DNA of 64,000 nt from Chrysaora quinquecirrha (GCA_014526335.1 JACTAT010000290.1:428419-492418); one strand, 5' to 3'; counted from the first letter of the stretch, positions 1-12,570 are shown. A program made the numbers and translations. The notes: a model not told the origin generated them from the sequence alone.

Positions 1-1040
1 GAATCCCGGCCATGCATCGTGGATGGCACATATTGGTCGGGAAATGTTGGCAGTCGAGGCTGGCCCGTATAACTTGTGGAATACAGGTTAAGTTAAGCAA
101 CGAGATGGCTCCGTATACATTGAAAAAAGCTGGCAAAGCATCAAGGCAGCCCCTTATGGGACGTGACTAATGGCCGTGTGTGTTGATAAAATTGTCCTAA
201 CCATAGAGGCAGCCCCGCATTAGTTGAGAAAAGCCGACTAGGCATCGAGGCAGCCCCGTACTGGTCGAGAAAAAGCAACTAAGCATCGACATTGGCCCGT
301 ATTTGTCGAGAAAAGCCAGTAAAGCACAGAGGCGGGCCTAAATTGGTCGAGAAAAACGGGCTCGTATTGGTCGAGAAAGGCCGGCGGCTAAGCATCGACA
401 CTGGTCCATTTTGGTCGAGAAAAGCCAGCAAAGCATGGAGGCAGGCCTATATTGGTCGAGAAAAACGGCCCATTTTTGGTCGAGAAAAGCCAGAAAAGCA
501 TGGAGGCGGGCCTATATTGGTCGAGAAAAACGGGCCCATATTTGATCGAGAAAGGCCAGCAAAGCATGGAGGCGGGCCTATATTGGTCGAGAAAAACAGG
601 CTCGTATTGGTCGAGAAAAGCCGGCAGCTAAGCATCGACACTGGCCCATTTTGGTCGAGAAAAGCCAGCAAAGCATGGAGGCGGGCCTATATTGGTCGAG
701 AAAAACGGGCCCATATTTGGTCGAGAAAAGCCAGCAAAGCATGGAGGCGGGCCTATATTGGTAGAGAAAGACGGGCTCGTATTGGTCGAGAAAGGCCAGC
801 GGCTAAGCATCGACACTGGCCCATTTTGGTCGAGAAACGCCAGCAAAGCATTAAGGCGGGCCTATATTGGTCGAGAAAAACAGGCTCGTATTGGTCGAGA
901 AAAGCCGGCGGCTAAGCATCGACACTGGCCCATTTTGGTCGAGAAAAGCCAGCAAAGCATGGAGGCGGGCCTATATTGGTCGAGAAAGACAGGCTCGTTC
1001 GTATTGGTCGAGAAAAGCCGGTTAGGCATCTAGGATGAGC
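1..1040. repeat. Composite minisatellite built on TTGGTCGAGAAA
   Basis: The 12-mer TTGGTCGAGAAA recurs roughly every 24 to 42 bases. A 66-bp subunit (about 41 bp of GAGAAAAGCCAGCAAAGC type plus 25 bp of AAACGGGCCCATATT type) is repeated one, two or three times between copies of the marker AGCATCGACACTGGCCCATT. The marker lies at 391, 631, 806 and 915, so successive spacings are 240, 175 and 109 bp, each one subunit shorter. Bases 1-290 hold degenerate units. Open frames of up to 207 codons cross the array on both strands because the units lack stops; I treat them as repeat artefacts rather than genes. Confidence 0.93.
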
Positions 1041-2640
1041 AGACTTATTTTATTGAACGAAAGGTTTTCAAATACTTGTCAAGGGATGCATTCAGCATAA
1101 CTTCGAAAAATATTGTACGGGTCTCAGTAAAAAGAAATAAAATATATTCCATTCTTCAACCAGGCTTTTTGACCCAAACGATAAAATTTCATGCATCCAA
1201 CCTGTAGTTTTGAAAGCCGTTGTTAAAACTAGTTCGAATATACCCCCTGAATTATGAAAACGAAAGTGCTCAATATGTCGAGATAGCTTGATTTCAGATA
1301 TAAGTCTTTTATTAAAGTTTGATCAGCATCAAATTTCGAGTCGAATGATATATAATTTGTTGGGGTTAGAAGACAAAAATAATTTTGCCTATTGGCGGAG
1401 GGGGGCTTAATTGAAAAATCTGCCATTATGGTCACCAAAATAAAAAATCTGGGTGGACCCAAAGCTTAAAATATTTCTATCATCATAAGAAACAACCCAA
1501 ATTGCATGAAAGAAGGACCAGAAAATGGACAAGATTTTCTTTCTCTGGTACCGGACTATTATGTTAAGAAATCAAAGAAGTTAACAGCTGCACCGAAAAC
1601 CAAAATTTATCAAAAATAACGATTTCTTTTCTTTTATTGAGCTATTGCAGTTGCGTTTTGACATTTAGTAAGCTAAATGCCAGGCTAAACAAGGAGAAAT
1701 CTCTCGCGCGACATTGTGTGAAGCGTGTCTCCAAGGGTGGCTGAATATGCGAGTGACAAGCGAGGAATATGTCGTATGTCGTCCTAGTCGCTTGCATGTC
1801 GCGGAGACAATAAGTTTTTCTGTTGTCTCCCAGAAACATTTGCATGTCTCTCGCTACAAATTTTGTCGCTCGCTACAAAGTTTCCGAGATGGCTAAGCTT
1901 GGAGACATCGAGAGGACATGTCACGCGTGACAATGTCGCTCGCGACATGTGGCATAGTTTAGCCAAGCCTTAAGGTACAGCTTCTGTCTATTTGCTAAAG
2001 TAAAGTGACAGCAAAATTAAAAATGTAAAATCTACCTTGCATTTGAGTCGCGTCTTGCGCTTTGCTTGGACAAAGACTCACAAGAAGTATGATCATACTG
2101 ATCATTTTACCAGGAACCTTGTGCCGATGCATCTGGAAAATAAATCACAATTATCATAAAATGTTGAACCAAAACGCTTCAATGCCAATCTGAGTAATTG
2201 TAATCGTATTTCCAATAATATTTGCAATTGTTCTTTTGTGATTGGCATACCATAAAAACAAGACCCTATGACATGAGACTCCTGAGATAGGACCGTTAAG
2301 TACGGACATCAAATAAGACGATTAACACCAAACGGTATTTGCTTCCAAAGACATATGAGACAAGGTTTAGTCCCTTTATTGGTCAATTTGTCTGAATGTA
2401 TGGAAGTTCAAATTTGCCATTGTTGCTAATCTACCACATCGCTATGGAAATACCTTAAAAACTAATTTTTCGATAAAGTTTCTGTTTACGATGGTTCTGT
2501 CTTTAAGCGGCTGCGTAAAAATATTTCAACCTGTCACAATTCTTTAGGGTGCAATGGAAAACAACTACACCATATTACAGTTGCGATTTCAAAGTCAGTT
2601 CATAGGGCACAAGCCAAAAACCAATTCAAGGTGGTAAAAT
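1041..2640. other. No gene seen; GTCGC-rich patch
   Basis: I see no convincing exon. Bases 1725-1960 are unusually rich in GTCGC and GACATGT words, including the perfect palindrome TCACGCGTGA (1921-1930) and the hairpin ATGTCGC-TC-GCGACAT (1933-1948). This looks like a decayed palindromic element. The rest is AT-rich unique-looking sequence. Confidence 0.5.
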
Positions 2641-2660
2641 TAAAGAATTAAAGAATCATG

Positions 2661-2740
2661 ACAAGCCTTTGATACTTATTAGGGCAACGCGTCGTGAGAG
2701 ATCTGTCTCCCATCATCGGGCAATGAGAAATGTGGTTTTT
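2661..2740. repeat. Dispersed repeat, Penelope-type 3' end style
   Basis: This stretch matches the reverse complement of 54258-54334. Both share a segment around AAGCCTTTGATA, GGGCAACG and ATCATCGGGCAATGAGAAAT. Words of the form GATGATGG...GAAACGTTG are typical of the ends of Penelope-like elements. No coding part is attached here. Confidence 0.55.
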
Positions 2741-3119
2741 TCACATTCATTGCAAAGGTCGGATCGAAGGTGTGAAATTGACCGGTCTTGCGAGGTAAGT
2801 CGGCTTTTTAGCGCTTAGTTTCTAAAAGTTTTTGCGCCAAAATTTCGTTCAATGCAACTTTTGATGTTATTCAACCAGGTTTCTGGGATAGAGTATGAGT
2901 AAGATACTTAATTGATACAATGAGTTGATAAAAATGAGTGAATAGTTTCCTTAACAAGTCTGTTTTCCAGCTTTTATCTTCATCAATCAACCTTGCTAAT
3001 TTGTCAGAAACAATATTGAAACAGTTCGAATATATTAACTCTACGTTGTCGGGTTCTATAGTGAAACATATGCTTATCACAGCACCTGTAGGACCCTGTA
3101 GAAATTTAGCAACCCCTTA

Positions 3120-3600
3120 ATATTTTCAAACGCTTCAATGCCAATTAACAAAAGTGAGTTATCGTGAGATCAAAATGCAAGATAATCCCATCAACTATCG
3201 AATGAAAAAGTTTTGGAAAAATATCAAAATTTAAAGAATTACTACAGTGTTATAAAGCGTAAATTCTATTTTAAACATTACTGAAATTCAATAAACGCAT
3301 TAAAAAGGATGAAACTGATTATAGACTTACATTTTGCTTTAATATATTTATCAGTGGCTCGTGTTTTGCTAATGGTAAGAAAATTGACAAAGCTTGATAC
3401 TTTCTATGTAGCTCATGCTTATATATTATTCAATGGTTCTGATGATCTCTTTATAACAATCTTCAGTATCATAGGCTAGGCTTATAAACATTAGTCTGGT
3501 AGATAATTCTGTGAAGGGTCCTTGGCAGGTGGGAAAACAACCAATTTTTTTCTACCTGTATGTTGTAATAGCCTCACTTTGATAAATAAATTTTGCGCCA
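3120..3600 (+). repeat. Diverged outlier copy of the 1.45-kb repeat family
   Basis: This stretch carries the same ordered landmarks as the main array at 8.5-16.6 kb: CAATGCCAATTAACAAAA, CAGTGGCTCGTG, and AATTCTGTGAAGGGTCCTTG followed by GCAGGTGGGAAAACAA. It is clearly more diverged than the array copies and lacks the second half of the unit. Confidence 0.75.
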
Positions 3601-3660
3601 AAAACATTAGATTGGAACTTGGACTGCTTGGACATCGCTTGTGAGACTTTACTTACAATT

Positions 3661-3869
3661 ATGGCACCTCTATCAAAGAAGAAACGTTTGCTTGCTTGTG
3701 GAATAGGCATGGCATTATTGATGCATTATCACGAAGAATCAAAGAGAAAGCGGAAATGGTGGGTTCGTCCCTGGAGAACTCGTGATCACCGGCAAGCTCA
3801 AGGATTGGCTGCAAATTTAGTTGGGGAGCTCAGGCTCTTAGATCCTGGCAGCTTTCAGAATTTTTTCCG
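3661..3869 (+). pseudogene. PIF/Harbinger transposase, first exon fragment
   Basis: About 70 codons from ATG 3661 contain the block RKRKWWVRPWRTRDHRQAQG followed by NLVGELRLLDPGSFQNFFR. This matches the region ahead of the DDE nuclease in HARBI1/ALP1-type proteins (basic WWVRPW block, then hNLV.EL...D...F.NFFR). The frame meets a good splice donor, CCG|GTAGGT, at 3869/3870, as expected for exon 1 of such genes. No downstream catalytic exon is visible within the next few kilobases, so I read this as a truncated remnant. An upstream in-frame ATG at 3619 is less likely to be the start. Confidence 0.7.
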
Positions 3870-4624
3870 GTAGGTTGTAAACTACTGTACCTACTTACTA
3901 CTACCGTACGTAATAGTAATCTGGCTCTTTATCACCATAAAATATGATACTTTGCATATTGATTTAGGCCTTTCGAGCTTCTACACCTGTAACGATCGGA
4001 AACGATCGGAGTTCTTTGCTATGGAGAAGAGCAAACAGGCAAGGCCCGAGGGCGTAAGCCTTAGAGAGAAGCACTACAGTATTCTGACTAGCTTCTATCT
4101 TAGCATCGACGAAAATCCCCCTTACACGGAAATACCAACTTATTTATATCTACAAAGATTGACAGGATACTAATTACAATTGACAGCATTGACGTACAAC
4201 AACATGATGCAGACCAGGAAAACGACGCACGACGCTCATACGCTATCGTTACACACCTGAGGCTAGCTAGCATTACATCATTTATTACCCTGCAGGCCCG
4301 TAGGAAGCGGGAGGCAGGGGAGGGGCATTGGGGCATAATAATAATTATTCCAATAATTCCAAAAATCTATTGTTCTTGAACAATCCCCTGGGGGCTTTAC
4401 TTGAAGATCTAGTTTTAATTCTAAATTCTAATTTTCATCCGTGGATGTGTACAAAAGAATCTTGATAAATACTGGCTTTGACATATTCCTTCGTTTTTCA
4501 GGATGGAATCCCGTTTCTTTGATGTTTCTTAGTCTTGCAGCCATTGCAACGAAAAATAAATGGCGCGAAAAATGCTTTCGTTGTGTAATATGAGGTCTGG
4601 GGTCCAAAGAAAATTGTCAAGTTT

Positions 4625-4880
4625 ACTTGTCAAAGCGTTTACACGAGCAAGTTTCACATATGAAAATTTTTCATATGACAAGTGTACTTTTTCAAAAGCT
4701 GGCATGTCAGCTTTTGAAAGAGTACACTTGTCATATGAAATATTATCATATGAGCTCAAATTCACCTCATCTACACGAGCAAAATAAAATTGTCAATTAA
4801 AAATTGTCAATTAAAAATTGTCAATTAAAAATTGTCAATTAAAAATTGTCAAAACTTGCTCATGTTAGCCTTTACAGCGA
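4625..4880. mobile_element. Palindromic MITE with internal 14-bp tandem repeat
   Basis: The ends carry related inverted words (ACACGAGCAAGTTT near 4640 and its complement AACTTGCTCATGT near 4855). The centre, 4672-4737, is a near-perfect 66-bp palindrome (arms CATATGACAAGTGTAC / GTACACTTGTCATATG). The unit ATTGTCAATTAAAA is repeated with period 14 at 4789, 4803, 4817 and 4831, and a partial copy starts at 4845. Open frames on both strands here follow from the palindrome. Confidence 0.7.
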
Positions 4881-5494
4881 ATAAATCTGAGTAGGAAAGC
4901 ATTTTAAATAACTGTTTAATATGTGTAATTTTTTGGTGTTTTTGTCTTTAACAATGAAGTACTAAAGTTGTAATAAAGATGTAGTATTTAAATTTGGCTA
5001 TCTGTAAAAGGGGGAACGGGGAATCGAGGAACGGGGAATCGGGAAACGGGGAATATGACGTCATATTCCCCCTTTTCTCAATCTGTAAAAGGGGGAACGA
5101 CAAAAAATTGTTTTTGCATTCCCCGATTCCCCGGGGAATCTGTAAAAGGGGGAATCTGTAAAAGGGGGAATCTGTAAAAGGGGGAATGTTGGAGATAATG
5201 CCGTTATTGATTCAATTTTAAGGTGGCAAATACCATTGATGATAGCATGTTAAGGTGGCACACCATGTTAGAAATCCAGACAATGCTGGTTGTTTTATAA
5301 TTCAATTTGATTCGTTTTCTCTATTGATTTCATTAAGTCCCTGGGAATCCCCTCTGTCTGAAAAATGATTGCCGGAAATAGCATGTAATTCTAGTCGCTC
5401 GTTTGTCTGCTCTGAACTTCAACACGTGTGGCCTTCCCCTGCGGTCTTTCTGTGATGGACGAATTGCTTTTTGGAAAAATGGCTCTGAATAAAT

Positions 5495-5712
5495 CATTCA
5501 GAGTCCCAAAAATTAAACCTAAAGACGATTGTTTTGAAACCTTCAAATGAAAAGATGTCGTTTGGGAAGAGGAGATTGGGCGTGGCAGTCTTGCAACAGT
5601 TATCGTGGCACATTATTCGTGTCATCTCTGGAAACACAGAGCGTCGTCCTGAAGGTAATCAATTACATAAATGGTTGCGAAAAGGAATTTGAGAAAGAGG
5701 CAAAGCTTCGGT
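5495..5712 (+). pseudogene. Captured protein-kinase fragment, left arm
   Basis: After a stretch reading FRVPKIKPKDD the frame reaches DVVWEEEIGRGSLATVIVAH, which fits a kinase glycine-rich loop (GxGxxxxV). The frame must then shift by one base to reach VVLKVINYI (the VAVK-like lysine strand) and EFEKEAKL (the start of helix C). A stop also precedes the loop (FK*KDVVW). Only subdomains I to III are present, so it cannot encode an active enzyme. It breaks off shortly after the AAGCTT at 5709, where the inverted arms diverge. The mirror copy lies at 6494-6790. Confidence 0.65.
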
Positions 5713-6493
5713 TGTTTTATAATTCGATTTGATGTAAAGGTGGCACACCATTAAAGAATTTAAGGTGGCACACATGTAAGAATTTCTGATAGTGTCCTTC
5801 CTTTTATTTTTCGACTTTATGTTAAGGCGGTACAGCATGTAAGAAATTCAGGAACGCCCTTCATGTTAAAATTCAATTTGGTGTTAAAATACGAAAAACA
5901 CCTTTTGTTTCGAACTGTAATTTTTATATCATAGAAAAAGGTAAAAATGCTAACAAGCTATAGAAACTGAAGGATCACATATTAGTATCTGAAGTACAAG
6001 TTTCAATACCCTGGGTAAAATTTCAACAGAACTAAAGATTGTCAATAAACATGTTCATATAGATATTTGCTATAAAAATGATGATGTATGTTAATAAAAT
6101 ATTTTCTTCAAAAGATCAGACGCCAGATGAAAATGCCCTTCCAATTTCAGACGCTAGCCTTTCAAATTGTGGCTGCTGTAGGTATGGAATGAATTCAAGT
6201 CGTATTTACAGTCTGCATGTTGCAAAAATTGCCCAAGAGAATTCGTTAACTTGCTGTCTCCAAATGCTTGAGAAGAAAAGGCTACATATTTCTGCATCAA
6301 CACTAATCGCAGAGATGTATGTGAGGGCTTTGCCAACCCCCCCCCCCCCCCCGTTTTATACACACATATTTTTAGTTTTCGAACGCGAATCGAATGGAAC
6401 GCGTGTAGGAAAAACGTGAGGTGAACTTGTAATTTGGATTGTTAGTTTTAGGAGTCGAAGGAAACAGACATGTTATGTTTACAAAGTTGTGTT

Positions 6494-6790
6494 TTATTTG
6501 TTACTCCTGTCACATGTAGTTGCTCCTAAAAATTTCACAATTTTATCATGTCGAGCAAGGTTGTGAAAAAGCTTCGCCTCTTTCTTAAATTCATTTTCGC
6601 AATCATTTATGTAATTGATTACCTTCAGGACGACGCTCTGTGTTTCCAGAGATGACACGAATAATGTGCCACGATAACTGTTGCAAGACTGCCACGCCCA
6701 ATCTCCTCTTCCCAAACGACATCTTTTCATTTGAAGGTTTCAAAACAATCGTCTTTAGGTTTAATTTTTGGGACTCTGAATGATTTATTC
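6494..6790 (-). pseudogene. Captured protein-kinase fragment, right arm (longer copy)
   Basis: This is the mirror copy of the left-arm fragment, with the same stop and the same frameshift, so both lesions predate the arm duplication or were homogenised by conversion. It runs about 80 bases further, reading KEAKLFHNLARHDKIVKFLG, which resembles helix C and strand 4 of tyrosine-kinase-like domains (EA..L..L.H..IV.FLG). A stop follows DRSNK at 6494. Because it is longer, I infer the right arm is closer to the original capture. Family assignment within kinases is not possible from this piece. Confidence 0.65.
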
Positions 6791-7533
6791 AGAGCCATTT
6801 TTCCAAAAAGCACTTAGTCCATCACAGAAAGAACACAGGGGAAGGCCACACGTGTTGAAGTTCAGAGCAGACAAACGAGCGACTAGAATTACATGCTATT
6901 TCCGGCAATCATTTTTCAGACAGAGGGGATTCCCAGGGACTTAATGAAATCAATAGAGAAAACGAATCAAATTGAATTATAAAACAACCAGCATTGTCTG
7001 GATTTCTAACATGGTGTGCCACCTTAACATGCTATCATCAATGGTATTTGCCACCTTAAAATTGAATCAATAACGGCATTATCTCCAACATTCCCCCTTT
7101 TACAGATTCCCCCTTTTACAGATTCCCCCTTTTACAGATTCCCCGGGGAATTGGGGAATGCGAAGACAATTTGTTGCCGTTCCCCCTTTTACAGATTGAG
7201 AAAAGGGGGAATATGACGTCATTTTCCCCGATTCCCCGCTCCCCGATTCCCCGTTCCTCGATTCCCCGTTCTCCCTTTTACAGATAGCCATTTAAATTTC
7301 TTCGACTATCTTAAGAATATATTGTATAGACATAGACGTAATTTAAGATTTTAAACCAGAGATATTATTGTCAGGTTATCATATTGTATCATTGGATGAT
7401 TGAGAAGCGGTGAAGGAATAGCTGTGTGGTTATTTTTTGTCTTTAGGAGCTTGAATTGCTAAGAAAACGCCATGAAAAATTGCTAGGGTTCCAACCAACT
7501 ACATACATAACGCAATTTACAGACCCCGTTTTA

Positions 7534-8491
7534 GACCGGCTTCAGGTGGGGTCAAGTGCCACTCGAGGAGGTCATTAATGTCATAGTGATTTTTCGACCT
7601 ACGCTTCATCTACACCTACACTTGCTCCTATGCCTTCGCCTGTGCGATTGCCTACAACTTATCGACATAGGTGTCTGCCGTCTTCTCGAGCATTTATGGC
7701 TACATAAATCAAATTAAAGACCGTGGTCATAAGAAAGTACTTCGCTCTATCCAGCTCAATCATATTACTATTCTAAAGGAAAGTAAGCAGAAAATGCTTC
7801 AAGTTTTTCATCTTTTTCAACATTCATAGCAGTTCGGAACTCTAGCTGCATCGCATTAGAAATTACGAGCATTCTTCGTAATTTAAGGTTTGAAATGACA
7901 AAAATTAGCGTAAGTGACCGAGAACATGATGCTTTTATCCTAAAAGTAACGCTGAACACATCAAAAGAAAAATTTGTGCAAGAAATGGTTAAGACTCAAA
8001 ATATCAGCTTTGCGTTTTGATGACGTCACACAAATTTCGGATCATAATAACTTCTGAGTATTAAACCAAATCGAATTTGTGTTGTATAATTTTTTGCTCC
8101 ATTTGAGGTGTTCTTTCCGTCAATATCATTTAAAAACACAAAATTCAAAAGTCAGATTTTCACTGACAGTAACTTTTCTACGTCATCGATGACGTCACAA
8201 CCATTGATTTGCCAGAATGTTCCCAAGTCTGAAAAGACCACACACCAACAAAGAGTCCAAACCTACTTTAAAATTCCGGTTACCCAGTTTGCTAGAATGT
8301 TGCGAAAAATTCCCTGTCAATATTTTTTTCGATGTCGACCCCCTGGTTTTCTGACCTCCGTATTTCACGAACGCAGCAAAAAACGACCGTTTACCAAATT
8401 TTTTTTGAAAGTCCATGTGAAATTCTTTCGAAAAATCACTATGACATTAATGACCTCCTCGAGTGGCACTTGACCCCACCTGAAGCCGGTC
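7534..8491. mobile_element. Non-autonomous DNA transposon with ~64-bp TIRs
   Basis: The left end begins GACCGGCTTCAGGTGGGGTC and the right end is its reverse complement, GACCCCACCTGAAGCCGGTC. The match extends about 64 bp inward to GTGATTTTTCG. Both ends abut TA (7532-7533, 8492-8493), consistent with a TA target duplication of Tc1/mariner type. It sits inside a copy of the 1.45-kb repeat, whose flanking words resume at 8495. Internal open frames (for example 8108-8473) show no recognisable domain. Confidence 0.8.
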
Positions 8492-11400
8492 TATTTCCTT
8501 TCAATCACAGCGAATGCCATTGACAAAAATGAAAACGAAATGCAAGATTTTGCTTTCAACGATCTTTGAAAAAGTTTCTGACAAATTATCAAAATCTTAA
8601 AAATCACTACAACTTAATAAAGAATAAATACTATTTTGTCAATATATTAAAAGTTATTAATGTCAACATGGGGTTAAAGTATTAAAACGTATATAACTGA
8701 TTGTTGACTTACATTTTTTGTTGCTTTAACCAGCGGCTCGTGGTTTCCAAATAGAAAGAAATTTGACAAAGCCTCTATACTTTCTATGTACCTCATGCCT
8801 ATTTATAATTCAGTAGTTTTGATGATCTCTTCATGGCAATCTTAGGGATCATAGGCAAAGCTTATAAACATTATTTTGGTAGATAATTCTGTGAAGGGTC
8901 CTTGGCAGGTGGGAAAACAAATATTTTTTTCTACGTGCATGATGTATACCTCTCCACAGGTCCACATTTTTAGAAAAATCATAAAATTGTAAATTAGGCA
9001 GTACTCTCTTCTCTCTCAAAATTTTTCTCTGAACAACATGAATCAACCTTTAGGTCCTCGCCATTGTCGCGAATCCATGACATTGCAAGGGAAATACTTA
9101 AATACCTTAAAGAATCGGTATGTCTCAAAATTTTCTGTTCTCCACTGGTTAGTCACCCCGCATCAAAACGACAGAAATGTGGTACTTTTCAAATTCCTTC
9201 AATTGCGTTAAATAAAAATATAAATTGAAAGAATTTTCAAAATCTATAAAACTGTTTGATGCATTTGGCGCCTTTAGCAGTGTAACATTTATAGTTAAAA
9301 AGATTGAGGATTTAAAATGCTTCATATATTAAAGAATATATTGTATAAAGATAGACGTAGTTTAAGATTTTTAACCGGAGATTGCAGAAGGGCTATACAA
9401 ACTCCATAAAAAATTCCTAGGATAATGAATTTGATTTTCCTTGTCAAAGACCATCGGTTCAAGGCAACCATAAAAAGTTGTACGGGCACATATGAAACCT
9501 TTCCCCCTTTCTTGCCCTTTTAAAGGGTATGTTAAGCTGCGAAAATCAATTGCACCGGGCTATAGTAACAAATAATATGTAATTTAAGCCTTTATACACT
9601 TGGTTTAGATCACAAAAGACACAGGAATTCAGTATCAGTACTTAGAGCCCAGCTTTTTTAAAAGCTCTGAAAATTCGTACGACACAGTCAAGACAGAAGA
9701 AAAACTGTGAAAAAACGGGAACCCAATCACAATGCTCCAAGATGCATCGAAAGTACAATATCGAAAATACTCTAACCTACAACGATTTATTTCCCTGTAG
9801 CACAATGCACACAAACCCTGTTTAACAGTCCGATTTCTAATTTAAAAAAACAGTCATGAGTACGATCCGTGAGATTAACCTTTGAGATGACATCATACCT
9901 AAACCCATAGAAAGGGAAATTCCTTCATCGTGAGTTTGAAATAAGGCCGAGAAATACAAGCAATTTGAACCACTGAATTGAATGTAATATTACGTTGTCA
10001 GTTTCTGTGGTGGAAAATAAACCAACCACATATATGTCGCAATTTACGAGCCCCCACTTCATTCAATCGGAGCAAATGCCAATTGACAAAAATGAATTAT
10101 TTTGAGAACGAATTGCAATATTTCTAATCAACAATCTTATGAGAAAGTTTCAGACAAATTATCAAAATCTGAAAAATCACTACACTTTTTAAAAAAGAAT
10201 AAACACTATTTTGTCAATTTTTTAAGAGTTAGCTACTAATTTCAACATGGAACTAAAATATTAGAAAGGATATAACTGATTGTAGACTTACATTTTTTGT
10301 TGCTTTAATCAGCGGTTTGTGGTTTCCAAATAGAAAGAAATTTGACAAAGCTCGATACTTTCTATGTACCTCATGCTTATTTATAATTCAGTAGTTTTGA
10401 TGACTTCTTCATAGCGATCTTAGGGATCATGGGGAAAGCTTATAAACATTATTTTGGTAGATAATTCTGTGAAGGGTCCTTGGCAGGTGGGAAAACAAAC
10501 AATTTGTTCTACGTGCATGATGTATACCTCTCAACAGGTCCACATTTTTAGAAAGATTATAAAATTGTCAATTAGGCAGTCCTCTTTTCTCTCTCAAAAT
10601 TTATTTCTGGACAACATGAATCAACCTTTAGTTCCTCGCCATTGTCGCGAATCCATGACATTGTAAGGGAAATACTTAAATACCTTAAAGAATCAATATA
10701 TCTCTAAATTTTCTGTTCCATTTATATAGTAATAAAGATTGAGGATTTAAAATGCTTCGAATATCAAAGAATATATCGTATAAAGATTGACGTTTTTTTA
10801 TGATTTTGAACCAGAAATTGCAGAAGGGCTACACAAACTCCATAAAAGATTCCCAAGAAAATTAATTTAATTTTCCTTGTCCAAAACGAACGGTCCAAGT
10901 TAACCATAAAAAGTTGTACGGGTACATATGAAACCTTTCCCCCTTTCTTGCCCTTTTAAAGGGTATGTTAAGCTGCAAAAATCAATTGCACCGGGCTATA
11001 GTAACAAATAATATGTAATTTGAGCCTTTAAACACTTGGTCTAGATCACAAACAGTACAGGAATTCAGTATCAATACGCAGAGGCCAACTTTTGCAAAAG
11101 CTCTGAAAATTCGTACGACACAGTCAAGACAATAAAATTAAATTTGTGAAACACAGGAATCCTTATCAAAATTCTCCAGGGTGCATCGAAAGTACATCGA
11201 AAATCCTCTAACCTATAACGATTTGTTACCCTGTAGCGCAATGCACATAAATCCTGTTTAACAGTCCGATTTTAACTTGAAAAAACCGTCATGAATACGA
11301 TCCGTGAGATTAACCTTTTAAATGACAGCATACCTAAACTCACAGAAAGGAAAGTCTTGGACAGAATTTTTGGACTTGTGAGTTTAAAAAAGGGCCGAGA

Positions 11401-12136
11401 AATACAAGCAATTTGAACCACTGAATTGAATGTAATATTACGTTGTGAGTTTCTGTGGTGGAATATAGACCAACCACATTACATGTTGCAATTTGCAATC
11501 CCCCACTTCTTTCAATCGCAGCAAATGCCAAATCACAAAAATGAATTATTTTGAGCACGAATTGCAAAATTTTCTAATGAACAATCTTATGGAAAAGTTT
11601 CTAATGAATTATCAAAAATGAAAAATTACTACACTTTAATAAAGAATAAATACTATTTAGTCAATTATAAGTTACTAATGTCAAGATGGAGCTAAAGTAT
11701 TAAAGAGGATATAACCAATTGTAGACTTACATTTTTTTGTGGTTTTAATCAGCGGCTCTTGGTTTCCAAATAGAAAGAAATTTGACGAAGCTCGATACTC
11801 TCTATGTACCTAATGCTTATTTATAATTCAGTAGTTTTGATGATCTCTTCATGGCAATCTTAGGGATCATAGTCACGGCTTATAAACATTATTTTGGTAG
11901 ATAATTCCTTGAAGGGTCCTTGGCAGGTGGGAAAACAAACAACTTTTTTATACGTGTATGATTTTTACCTCTCCACATCTTTAGACAAATTATAAATTGT
12001 AAATTAGGCCGTTCTCTCTCTCTCGTTTCTCTCTCAAAATTCATAACCAGACTACATTAATCAACGTTTAATTCCTTGCCATTCTTGCAAATCCACGACA
12101 TCGCAAGGGAAATTCCTAAATACTTTAAAAAGTCAA

Positions 12137-12570
12137 TACCGCAAGCCCCCGGTGTTTTATTTGCAAAGACGAATTTGTCGTTGGCGGCTTATTGGAGGGC
12201 AGGACTTATCTGAGGGAGGGGGGCTTATTTTAAAGATCAATAGTTGCAGTTTGTTATCGACAGAGTAGAAGAGGGAAAAAAGATAACTTATCTGCTTTTG
12301 AAAATCAAAATCAGCTGTTTGCTATCAGCCAATGGGAAATTATCGGTTGAATTAATAGATAAACCTGTCTGCGCTAGCTTTGTAGTGTTTTCATTTGTTT
12401 AAAGATGCATTATGGGCAAAAAACAAATTCACAAGGCCTTCGGATATTTCCCCATGGGGGCTTACTCAACTGGGGAGGCTTATTTGCAAAAATAAATTCT
12501 TAGGTGGGGGCTTATGCAAGGGGGGGGGGGGGTTATTCAAAGGCGGGGGCTAATTCGAGGAGTTACGGTA
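12137..12570. mobile_element. TACCG-ended MITE-like insertion in array unit 3
   Basis: The element starts TACCGCAAGCCCCCGG and ends CCCCCGGCC-like repeats followed by GTTACGGTA. It is absent from units 1 and 2, where the flanks are directly joined. It is rich in GGGGCTTATT words and contains a run of G around 12520-12533. A second, near-identical copy sits at the same place in unit 4 (14129-15843, split by an hAT), so the insertion predates duplication of that unit. Confidence 0.7.

Larger units (their letters stand above)
4996..7289. mobile_element. Pack-MULE-like element with ~715-bp inverted arms
   Basis: The element starts GGCTATCTGTAAAAG and ends CTTTTACAGATAGCC, and is flanked by a perfect 10-bp direct repeat ATTTAAATTT (4986-4995 and 7290-7299). 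Arms 4996-5709 and 6573-7289 are near-identical inverted copies. Each holds AGGGGGAATCTGTAAA satellites, AAGGTGGCACACCATG words and a piece of a kinase gene. The 860-bp centre is unrelated between arms and contains a 14-base C run near 6341. Long inverted arms plus a 9-10 bp target duplication are the signature of Mutator-like or foldback elements. No transposase frame is present, so it is non-autonomous. Confidence 0.8.

Noticed and set aside
292..1033. Long open frames (207, 113, 74, 72 codons) on both strands
   Set aside because: They follow the minisatellite periodicity on both strands at once; there is no start context, no domain, and the composition is dictated by the repeat.
4529..4787. 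Overlapping 75-78 codon frames on both strands
   Set aside because: They are the two faces of a palindromic MITE.
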